Below are positions 26,996-34,220 of a DNA stretch of 64,000 nucleotides, one piece after another. The notes under the pieces are model-generated. The model was not told the origin of the DNA and made no database searches. It was given only the letters and a program-made list of their open reading frames with translations. A program made the translations under genes and the position numbers. The first letter of the stretch is position 1, and each line of letters begins with the position of its first letter. This stretch comes from an uncultured Draconibacterium sp. GTDB lineage: Bacteria; Bacteroidota; Bacteroidia; Bacteroidales; Prolixibacteraceae. Location of the stretch: positions 852,001 through 916,000 of the forward strand of contig NZ_OY781884.1 of the NCBI RefSeq assembly GCF_963677155.1, given 5' to 3'.

Positions 26996-27025
26996 TTTGC
27001 ATACTGACTTTTTTTTGTATTTTTG
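26996..27025 (+). promoter_or_regulatory. Bacteroidota-type promoter (-33 TTTG, -7 TATTTTTG)
   Basis: TTTG at 26996-26999 and TATTTTTG at 27018-27025 are 18 bases apart, close to the consensus TTTG-N19-TAnnTTTG. Transcription would begin near 27032, about 200 bases before the next start codon. The remaining 350-base gap between the trehalose gene and 27231 is AT-rich, with no open frame or clear RNA structure seen. Confidence 0.5.
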
Positions 27026-27230
27026 TTCGCATAGAAACTATTTACAAAAAAAATGAATATAACTCTAAATTAAAAGCAACATTCGAAATCAATTTCTTTT
27101 ATAAAAAAGATTAAACAGATATTGTTTAAAATTCAGTGTTATTTTTTAGAAGAAAATACTCAACTTTACATATTCTTATTTAATAGATTAATATAAAATC
27201 TAATCTCAAATAATTCAATACAAGATCGAA

Positions 27231-28394
27231 ATGAAACATAAAAAAAGCGAAACTATATCTCGATTTGTTAACGAAATGTATATTCTACTAATTGGAATTG
27301 GATTAGGAAATATGATTTTTCGAAATACTAAAAGGTTCAATTTTTCAGAAATTGATGGCTTCGTTGATGTTCTCCTGGGCTTATTTGTTATTTATGTGGC
27401 CATTAGATATTGGTTGGATTGGATTGAATATATTCAAGAAGAAGTAAAAACTACAAAACGAGAATTTATCCTTGACTTCCTTATTCTTATTAATATCTTA
27501 TTACTTTTTTCTTTTTTCTATAAAATAAATACTCTAATCCTATTAATGCTTTCTGTTTCAACTTTTGATTTAATTTGGACCCTAAACTACATATTTGAAA
27601 ATAGAAACGAAAATAATCTAAAGTTCGTGAATATGCGGAACTGGATTATTGAGAAGTTGATAAACATCATTATTTGGGGGTGCACTTCTGTTTTCATTCT
27701 AGGCTTGAATATCGAAAGTTATTTATTAAATGCAGCAATTGTTATATCGGCTTATTCTCTTACCAGAATTATTGGTTTTAGCACACTAAGAACAAATACA
27801 AATCAACTAAAAATAGAACAAGCTGTAGAGGAGAATCTTGAAACAATTGCATCAATACACAACAGAAACATTTTAAAAAGAAACGCAATAATAGAAACAG
27901 ACGGAGGTTTTCTATTAAGTCCAATCAATGTTGACAATCTTAAAGACAGGATTAAAAATAATAGTAGCTCATTTTATGTGTGTAAATTAAGAAATCGGAA
28001 GCCCGACAGAGTTATTGGATTTATGGAAATTGTTGATCAAAATAGTACTTATTTAGACAAGCTATTACAACATACCGATTGGCTTGATGATGAACATTTA
28101 AAGTTAATAAAAAGAAATAAACACGTTCATATATTGACTATTGCATCCGATATTGATTATAGAGGAATGGGAGTTGGTAGCTCATTATACGAATTTATAG
28201 AAGAAGAATTCCCATTTGGAATATATTCGGCTTTTATTGCAATTGAACCACACAGAAATAAAGCCTCTATAACTTTCCATGAAAAAAATGGTTTTATGAC
28301 CGCAGGTTCTTACACGTCAAAAGAATTTGAAGGATTAAAAGACTACAAGAGTTTGTTCTATATAAAAAAGTCGATCGATTTCACTGACACCTAA
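27231..28394 (+). CDS. Membrane protein with C-terminal GNAT acetyltransferase domain
   Basis: A 387-residue protein I do not recognise as a named family. Residues 1-190 hold four to five hydrophobic segments (about 13-30, 45-62, 80-110, 143-160, 165-185). Residues 215-380 look like a GNAT acetyltransferase: the acetyl-CoA loop is DYRGMGVGSSLYEFIEE and is followed by the NKASITFHEKNGF segment typical of the final GNAT strand and helix. The coding DNA is clearly more AT-rich than the neighbouring genes, with many AAT/ATA codons, which suggests horizontal gain. It may acetylate a membrane-proximal substrate. A pseudogene lies directly downstream. Confidence 0.7.
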   Translation: MKHKKSETISRFVNEMYILLIGIGLGNMIFRNTKRFNFSEIDGFVDVLLGLFVIYVAIRYWLDWIEYIQEEVKTTKREFILDFLILINILLLFSFFYKINTLILLMLSVSTFDLIWTLNYIFENRNENNLKFVNMRNWIIEKLINIIIWGCTSVFILGLNIESYLLNAAIVISAYSLTRIIGFSTLRTNTNQLKIEQAVEENLETIASIHNRNILKRNAIIETDGGFLLSPINVDNLKDRIKNNSSSFYVCKLRNRKPDRVIGFMEIVDQNSTYLDKLLQHTDWLDDEHLKLIKRNKHVHILTIASDIDYRGMGVGSSLYEFIEEEFPFGIYSAFIAIEPHRNKASITFHEKNGFMTAGSYTSKEFEGLKDYKSLFYIKKSIDFTDT

Positions 28395-28439
28395 GATACG
28401 ATGTATATCATTTTATTTCAGATATAGAGATTGTGGCTT

Positions 28440-28754
28440 AAACAATGAACTTTTCAATTCTTTACTCACAGTGATAATTGGATCAATCGCCTTGTTCCTC
28501 GCTTTAAAAATGACCAGTGTTCTAGATCTAATGCTCCCTCCTACTCGTTTATGGTTTCAGGAATGATCATTCCAGTGCTGGCCGCTTTATTTTCTAAAAG
28601 TCCGAAAAAAGTTACTGCACTGTTATCCATGCTTACCGGAGGCTAATTAACGCTGGTTCTCATACTGTTGGGATTAAAACTTCCGCTGTAACTGGATGCC
28701 AATATCTTTGGAATAGGAGGACCGCTATTGGGGTACGTCTTGTTGCATCAGTAA
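28440..28754 (+). pseudogene. Decayed C-terminal piece of a sodium:solute symporter
   Basis: Translation in two frames gives a recognisable symporter end. The first frame reads LLTVIIGSIALFLALKMTS then VLDLML; after a frameshift near 28540 it continues YSFMVSGMIIPVLAALFSK, LLSMLTGG-stop-LTLVLILLGLKLPL-stop, ending IFGIGGPLLGYVLLHQ. The spacing and residues match the last helices of SSS-family transporters. One frameshift and two in-frame stops show that it is dead. The upstream part of the gene is missing; the low-GC GNAT gene stands where it would be. Confidence 0.75.
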
Positions 28755-28856
28755 AAAAAGAGAAGACAATAAGGATAAAAGTTTAGTGATAAAACACATT
28801 CGGAGATTCTTGAAGAAATAAATACGCTGGCAAGAAACAACAAGTACAGCAAAATA

Positions 28857-29537
28857 GTGTGTAAAATACCAGTACACGCCGCCCCGGTATTTCTATCCAA
28901 TGGTTTTTTAGCAGAAGCGCAAATACCCGCATTTTACAACGACAGTGTGGCAGCATTTTTTGTTTCGAAGTTTCTAAACTCCGATCGGCTTTTAGATATT
29001 GAAACAGAAAAGCTCAATAACCTTAGTCAAATGCTAAAAAAGCAGGATTCAATTACGCCCGATGGTACAAATAATACAAATGTTACCGTGCGCAAACTGG
29101 AAAAGGAAGACTACGAGCAAATTACTGACATATATCGCGAAGTTTTCGTAACTTACCCTTTTCCAATACATAATCCGGACTATGTGCTAAAAACATTTCA
29201 GGATGGAACGCAGTATTTCGGAGCTGAATCGAATGGGAAACTGGTAGCTCTGGCATCGGCCGAAGTTGACGAAGAAGGCAAAAATGCCGAAATGACCGAC
29301 TTTGCCACCCTACCCGACCAACGTGGTAAAAACCTGTCGGTGCTATTGTTAAATGCACTCGAAAAATCGATGAAAGAACAGGGAATTACAACCTTGTATA
29401 CAATGGCCCGGCTAAATTCGATTGGAATGACAAAAACCTTCCTGAAGATGGATTATTGTTATTCGGGAACGCTGATAAAGAATACGCACATTGCCGGACA
29501 AATTGAAAGTTTAAACATTTTATATAAACATATCTGA
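28857..29537 (+). CDS. Beta-lysine N-acetyltransferase-like GNAT protein, 5'-truncated
   Basis: The 226-residue frame (GTG start at 28857) resembles AblB, which acetylates beta-lysine to the compatible solute N-acetyl-beta-lysine. The GNAT domain is at about 75-200 (RKLEKEDYEQITDIYREVF, LPDQRGKNLSVLLLNALEKS), and the end carries NTHIAGQIESLNILYKH, typical of AblB. Homologous-looking sequence (SEILEEINTLARNNKYSKI) continues upstream of the GTG to a stop at 28776-28778 without any ATG, and the roughly 40 residues expected before that are absent. The gene has therefore lost its 5' end and may be unexpressed or a pseudogene. No lysine 2,3-aminomutase (AblA) is in the window. Confidence 0.72.
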   Translation: MCKIPVHAAPVFLSNGFLAEAQIPAFYNDSVAAFFVSKFLNSDRLLDIETEKLNNLSQMLKKQDSITPDGTNNTNVTVRKLEKEDYEQITDIYREVFVTYPFPIHNPDYVLKTFQDGTQYFGAESNGKLVALASAEVDEEGKNAEMTDFATLPDQRGKNLSVLLLNALEKSMKEQGITTLYTMARLNSIGMTKTFLKMDYCYSGTLIKNTHIAGQIESLNILYKHI

Positions 29538-29538
29538 T

Positions 29539-29721
29539 ATGAACCTGGGATACCGATGTCATTTTGCTAAAACCTGCCCGCTCTACAAAGGAGAGGAGAA
29601 AACAAAGGATATGCCTTTGCTACTTTTTAGAAACGTGTTTTGTAACCGTGGAATGAAAGGATGGAAAAACTGTAGCAGATTCAACGAATTGACGAATCAG
29701 GAAGATCAGAACAAACAATGA
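29539..29721 (+). CDS. 60-residue protein with four cysteines
   Basis: The start codon lies one base after the AblB-like stop. Cysteines at residues 7, 13, 35 and 46 sit in conserved-looking surroundings (YRCHFAKTCPLYKG, RNVFCNRGMKGWKNC), which suggests a small metal- or Fe-S-binding fold. I do not recognise a named family. Tight packing with the acetyltransferase and the winged-helix gene suggests an original operon around beta-lysine metabolism. Confidence 0.6.
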   Translation: MNLGYRCHFAKTCPLYKGEEKTKDMPLLLFRNVFCNRGMKGWKNCSRFNELTNQEDQNKQ

Positions 29722-29733
29722 GTTCAAAAATAT

Positions 29734-29958
29734 ATGAGTAAAGAAACAATTGACATTCAGGAAATCAGTAACCAATTTGAAAAAGACATTTTAAAACTTT
29801 TAGAAGAAAAAGAAAAATGCGTTTATGGCGACATCATCAAAGATCTCAAACTGTCGGACAGAAGAGGCCAAAAGTTAATATATTCCCTTATTAACAAAGG
29901 TTTTGTGAAACGCGTTGATCAATCATCCTACCTCAAGCTTAATGTTGACATTAAATAA
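29734..29958 (+). CDS. Small winged-helix DNA-binding protein
   Basis: A 74-residue protein whose whole length reads as a winged helix-turn-helix: FEKDILKLLEEKEKCVYGDI, then LKLSDRRGQKLIYSLINKGFV and a short wing ending in YLKLN. It has no effector domain. Its stop overlaps the start of the symporter fragment by one base (TAATG), so it probably regulated this solute-related operon. Confidence 0.65.
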   Translation: MSKETIDIQEISNQFEKDILKLLEEKEKCVYGDIIKDLKLSDRRGQKLIYSLINKGFVKRVDQSSYLKLNVDIK

Positions 29959-30185
29959 TGGAGTGGATTGATCTCTCTATTTTTTGCATATACCTGTTGT
30001 CAATGCTTGCTGTAGGTGTTTATTTTCTGCGTAAAAAAAATACAGACGACTATTTTGTTGATGGACGGAAACTCAGTTGTATCCACAATTGTTATTCCTT
30101 TTGGCTTTTCTGACAAACCCTACGGTACAGATTTCAACCCATTTAATAGCAGGACTAATGCTTTCAGGAGAGTTTTCAATTCTAT
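29958..30185 (+). pseudogene. N-terminal piece of a sodium:solute symporter
   Basis: The frame from ATG 29958 starts MEWIDLSIFCIYLLSMLAV, followed by GVYFLRKKNTDDYFVDGRKLS, the classic first helix and loop of SSS-family symporters, then ends at a TGA at 30111-30113. The next stretch in another frame reads FLLAFLTNPTVQISTHLIAG and resembles the second helix region, after which similarity stops. The gene has suffered a frameshift and loss of more than 400 codons. It is coupled to the winged-helix gene by TAATG. Confidence 0.7.
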
Positions 30186-30212
30186 AAGTTGAATATAAAA
30201 TTAATGATGAAT

Positions 30213-30240
30213 GGCGGAGCAAGATTTGTTCCGCCTTTTT
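30213..30240 (+). terminator. Terminator closing the decayed symporter locus
   Basis: GGCGGAGCAA (30213-30222) pairs with TTGTTCCGCC (30226-30235) with one G-U pair and a 3-base loop, followed by TTTTTC. It isolates the B12-regulated operon downstream. The 200 bases after it are AT-rich with no gene seen. Confidence 0.88.
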
Positions 30241-30446
30241 CTTGTTAAAACACACCTGTTTTCAACAAACAGAAATTACACTTCTGTACTTCTACGTTTT
30301 CCAGGCATCAAAACGCCACATTTTTTGCTTAAAACAGATTTATCAACATAAAACAAAACCTTCTAGTTAAAGGAGAACTCGTCCAAAAGCCTTCCATTTG
30401 TTTATAACTCAAATCAACAAAATTGCTTGAAAAAGCTTAAAATTGT

Positions 30447-30640
30447 CAAACGATTAGGGTTATTGTCAAGATTATCTCTTGACAATACGAGAGAGGGAAT
30501 CCCGTGTAAATCGGGAGCTGTACCCGCAGCTGTAAGTCCAACAATGTGTTTCTGAAAATCTTTTGCCACTGTTCGTCAACCGATGAATGGGAAGGCTTCA
30601 GAAACCGGACGAGCCAGAAGACCTGCCATAATCGGTTTTA
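30447..30640 (+). promoter_or_regulatory. Cobalamin riboswitch upstream of the nrd operon
   Basis: The conserved core is present: GGGAATCCCGTGTAAATCGG, GAGCTGTACCCGCAGCTGTA, a variable GC-rich arm, and the B12 box AGCCAGAAGACCTGCC (30612-30627). P1 can form between CGATTA (30451-30456) and TAATCG (30629-30634). A local hairpin with a 9-bp perfect stem (ATTGTCAAG 30462-30470 with CTTGACAAT 30478-30486) lies between P1 and the core. In known examples cobalamin binding lowers expression of the downstream gene. nrdB begins 144 bases after the B12 box; the expression platform was not resolved. Confidence 0.95.
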
Positions 30641-30770
30641 ATTAGACTTTCGGGAGTTGAAGTCTGGTTCGCGATTGAATCTGGTTATTTCTTTTGTTTT
30701 CAGGGATTTCTGTCTGCGTACCTCTTTTCTTCCGTAAAAGTTTTGATTAACAACTAATACAAGAAAAGAT

Positions 30771-31757
30771 ATGAAAGCAAAATTAATCGGACGCACATCC
30801 GTTCGTGACAACATTAAATTAAGCGAGAATCCCTCGTATCCTGTTTTTCGTGAATTATACGAAAAGCAAAAGAAAGCTATTTGGTTTCCTGAAGAACTCA
30901 ATATTCAGCAAGATGCACTGGATTATCATCATCTTTCAACTGAAGAAAAAGATTTGTTCGATACAGCCGTTGGCTATTTTTCATCGTCAGAATTACTGGT
31001 GCAAAACGTATTGGTCAATGCTTTCTTCCCGTTGCTTACCGATCCGCATGCGAAGATGAGTTTCAGCACACAGCTTTTTATGGAGAACATTCACAGCGAT
31101 TTTTTCGAGAGTGTGCTGCAATCGTTTGGAATGGATCATGCTGCCATGTACGACGTAGCGTTCAGCGATCCGTACCTGCGAAAAAAGCAATCGTTAATTG
31201 TGGAAGAAATTGATAAAATCAGTTACGGACAAATCAATCCCGAAACGCTGGAAGGACAGAAGCAAATTTTGCGTGCCATTCTTCTGAACAACATTGTGCT
31301 GGAAGGTATTTTCTTTTATTCGAGTTTCGCCCACTTTTTTGCGATGAAAGAAATGGGTAAAATGAAAAATGTAGCCTCGGGCGTTGAGTTAATTCTAATT
31401 GATGAATCGCTTCACCTGCAAAACGGAATTGAAGCCATTTTGATTATGCTTGATGAAAGTCCGGAAATTGTGGAAGACGAAGAATTTGTAGCCGAAATGC
31501 GCAACATCATTCTGAAAGGATTGCAGTTGGAACTGGATTACATTCGCTCCAAATTTGGTCAGCGCAGTTTGTTAGGAATGTCGTATCCTGAATTGGAAAA
31601 ATACCTGAAATACATTACCGACCGCCGTTTGGTGGAACTCGGTTTCGATCCTGAATTCAACATTACGGAAAATCCTCTTCGTTTTCTTCAGAAAGAAGAT
31701 ATGAAAAAACTGATCAACTTTTTTGAAGTGTCATCCACCGAATACACCAATTATTAA
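30771..31757 (+). CDS. nrdB: Ribonucleoside-diphosphate reductase R2 subunit, class Ic-like
   Basis: A 328-residue R2 protein that holds the metal cofactor starting ribonucleotide reduction by NrdA. Ligands are Glu74, Glu105, His108, Glu178, Glu212 and His215. The usual radical tyrosine is Phe112 (ENIHSDFF), and the first ligand is Glu rather than Asp. The spacing 74-105-108-112-178-212-215 equals the Chlamydia trachomatis R2c set (89-120-123-127-193-227-230) with a constant offset of 15. This points to a Mn/Fe, tyrosyl-radical-free class Ic enzyme. It is first in the operon under a cobalamin riboswitch, and nrdA follows immediately. Confidence 0.93.
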   Translation: MKAKLIGRTSVRDNIKLSENPSYPVFRELYEKQKKAIWFPEELNIQQDALDYHHLSTEEKDLFDTAVGYFSSSELLVQNVLVNAFFPLLTDPHAKMSFSTQLFMENIHSDFFESVLQSFGMDHAAMYDVAFSDPYLRKKQSLIVEEIDKISYGQINPETLEGQKQILRAILLNNIVLEGIFFYSSFAHFFAMKEMGKMKNVASGVELILIDESLHLQNGIEAILIMLDESPEIVEDEEFVAEMRNIILKGLQLELDYIRSKFGQRSLLGMSYPELEKYLKYITDRRLVELGFDPEFNITENPLRFLQKEDMKKLINFFEVSSTEYTNY

Positions 31758-31769
31758 ACATTGAAAAAC

Positions 31770-34181
31770 ATGCACAGAACCGTTATAAAGAGAGATGGAA
31801 GCGAAGAACGTTTTCGTACGCAGGAGATTATCAATGCCATTTTTGAGATCATCAAAGGCATGGAAGTGGAAGACGATTATGAATTGGTTTTTAAAATTAT
31901 AAAAGAACTCGACCTAAAAGTTCCGGAGCGTGTCACAACAGAAGAACTCGACGTGTTAGTATTGAAAGCTATCGAACATCTGATTCCGAAGCACCCCATT
32001 TACGATACTCTGGCAACTTTGCAATTGTTGAAATTAATCAATAAACGCATCGACCGGAAATTTAAATCGTTTTCAGATTACCTGAAATTCAACATCGAAA
32101 GTGGCTATTTAAAACAGGAACTGGCTGAATTTAATTTACAGAAGATTGAAAATGCCATCGATTATAAAAATGATCGCCTGCTTGATTATTTTGGGTTAAC
32201 AACTTTGCGTGACCGATACCTATCGAAAGACACCGAACAGGAAGTGATTGAAAAGCCACAGTGGTTTTTTATGCGAGTGGCAATGGGAATTGGAAATGAT
32301 GAGCCGCAGGTAATTGCGATCTACGAAAAGATGTCGCGTCTCGAATACTTACACTCCACCCCTACTTTATTTAATTCCGGAACCAGTGTCTCGCAATATT
32401 CATCTTGCTATGTCAATGTGGTAGACGACTCGCTGGCTGCAATCACCGATAAATTGACAGAAACAGCTTTTCTCGCAAAATATGCTGGTGGCGTAGGAAC
32501 GGATGTTAGCCGGGTACGTGCAACCGGATCGCATATTAAGTCACTCAATGCGAAATCGTCAGGCGTTATCCCGTTCATCAAAGTATTTGATACCATGGTT
32601 AACTCCATTCAGCAAGGAGGACGCCGGCGCAGCTCGCAGGTTATTTCGCTCCAGCCCTGGCATTACGATATCGAAGCTTTTATGGAACTACGCGAAACTA
32701 CCGGAAACGCCTATTTCCGCACCCCATCGTTGAATACCAAACTATGGATGCCCGATGAAATGATGCGCCGCATTGAGAAAGACGAACCCATTTATTTGTT
32801 TGATCCGGGTGAGTGCCCTGAATTGATAGATGCCATTGGTAACGATTTTGCGGCGAAATACAAAGCACGGATTCTTCAGGCAGAAACCGGCGAACTAAAA
32901 CTTTTCAAAAAGTTGCAAGGACGCGACTTCTTTAAGAAATACCTGTTTAAACTGGCAAAAACAGGTCACCCGTGGCTAACGTTTAAAGATGCCCACAACC
33001 GGCACAATCCGTGTCCAAATTATAGTGTGATTAACAGTTCTAACTTGTGTACGGAAATAGCCATTCCAAACAAGCCCGATTCAACGGCGGTGTGTACCCT
33101 GGCCTCCATAAACCTTTCGAAACACATAAATAATGATTACACTGATTTTAATTGGAAGCAGCTGGAAGAAACCATTCGGATTATTGTAAAAGCGCTGGAC
33201 AATGTACTGGATAAGAACTTTTATCCCACCGAAGCCAGCCGAAAAAATACGATGGACTTACGCCCGCTGGGAATTGGAATCATGGGATTTGCAGAAGCAT
33301 TGGTGCAGCTAAGAGTGGCATATGACTCAAGCAAAGCAGTAGAAATTGCTCAAAAACTGGGACAGTTTTTCAAAGAGAAAGCCTATAATGCATCCGAGAA
33401 ACTAGCTGCTGAAAAAGGCGCTTTCGCCCATTACGATGAGATGAAAAAAGCAGGTGTCCCCTATAATTATTCGGCGCGCCGAAATGCTGTTTTACTGGCC
33501 ATTGCGCCCACGGCAACCATTTCCATTATTTCGGGAACAACATCGTCGATCGATAGTTATTTCAGCAACTTGTATTCGCGCGATACGCTATCAGGAAAAT
33601 ATATTGTCATCAATAAACGCCTCATTCAGGATTTGGAAAGTAAAGGACTTTGGAATGAAGAAATTGCTGACGCCATTAAACGAAACAATGGTTCGGTGCA
33701 GCACATCGAAGCCTTGCAGGGAAAAATTGACATCGACCTTTATAAAACAACTTACGAAGTGCATCCGAAACGACAAATAAATATTGCTGCTGCTTTCCAG
33801 GAATCCGTAGATCAGGCAGTTTCAAAATCAATTTACATTGATGAGCAGTTGCGTGCCGAAATGGAGGACATCTATTTGTATGCATGGAAAAAAGAATTGA
33901 AATCAACCTATTATTGCTTTATCGATAAAGTTATAAAAGGGGAAAAATATACTTCTGAAGTAAATAAACGCGGAGCACGCAAAGGATTTGGGCGCTCGAA
34001 GCCACAAGCTGTTCATTCAAATGGCTCGGCAAAGATCGAATCAGAAATGCAGCTGAATGAAGTAGAATTGAAAGCGCGAGAAAAATTCGGAGACGAAGTG
34101 GTTGACGAAGTGATGAACAGCAATGGCGATAGCTGTCCTACTGATCCGATGCTGGCCAAGTTGTGCCCAAGTTGTGAGTAA
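31770..34181 (+). CDS. nrdA: Ribonucleoside-diphosphate reductase catalytic subunit (class I)
   Basis: An R1 subunit of about 803 residues. An N-terminal ATP-cone (VIKRDGSEERF...) senses ATP/dATP. The catalytic barrel has the first redox cysteine in SQYSSCYV, NLCTEIAIP with the thiyl-radical cysteine and catalytic Asn/Glu, the second redox cysteine in AVCTLASINL, and the YY radical-transfer pair in KSTYYCF. The tail ends LCPSC-E, the swinging cysteine pair that is re-reduced by thioredoxin. A TTG at 31761 extends the frame, but ATG 31770 matches the family start. It is separated from nrdB by 12 bases. Confidence 0.95.
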   Translation: MHRTVIKRDGSEERFRTQEIINAIFEIIKGMEVEDDYELVFKIIKELDLKVPERVTTEELDVLVLKAIEHLIPKHPIYDTLATLQLLKLINKRIDRKFKSFSDYLKFNIESGYLKQELAEFNLQKIENAIDYKNDRLLDYFGLTTLRDRYLSKDTEQEVIEKPQWFFMRVAMGIGNDEPQVIAIYEKMSRLEYLHSTPTLFNSGTSVSQYSSCYVNVVDDSLAAITDKLTETAFLAKYAGGVGTDVSRVRATGSHIKSLNAKSSGVIPFIKVFDTMVNSIQQGGRRRSSQVISLQPWHYDIEAFMELRETTGNAYFRTPSLNTKLWMPDEMMRRIEKDEPIYLFDPGECPELIDAIGNDFAAKYKARILQAETGELKLFKKLQGRDFFKKYLFKLAKTGHPWLTFKDAHNRHNPCPNYSVINSSNLCTEIAIPNKPDSTAVCTLASINLSKHINNDYTDFNWKQLEETIRIIVKALDNVLDKNFYPTEASRKNTMDLRPLGIGIMGFAEALVQLRVAYDSSKAVEIAQKLGQFFKEKAYNASEKLAAEKGAFAHYDEMKKAGVPYNYSARRNAVLLAIAPTATISIISGTTSSIDSYFSNLYSRDTLSGKYIVINKRLIQDLESKGLWNEEIADAIKRNNGSVQHIEALQGKIDIDLYKTTYEVHPKRQINIAAAFQESVDQAVSKSIYIDEQLRAEMEDIYLYAWKKELKSTYYCFIDKVIKGEKYTSEVNKRGARKGFGRSKPQAVHSNGSAKIESEMQLNEVELKAREKFGDEVVDEVMNSNGDSCPTDPMLAKLCPSCE

Positions 34182-34220
34182 CAAATAAAAACCCAAAATT
34201 AATTATATAAGAAATAAACT

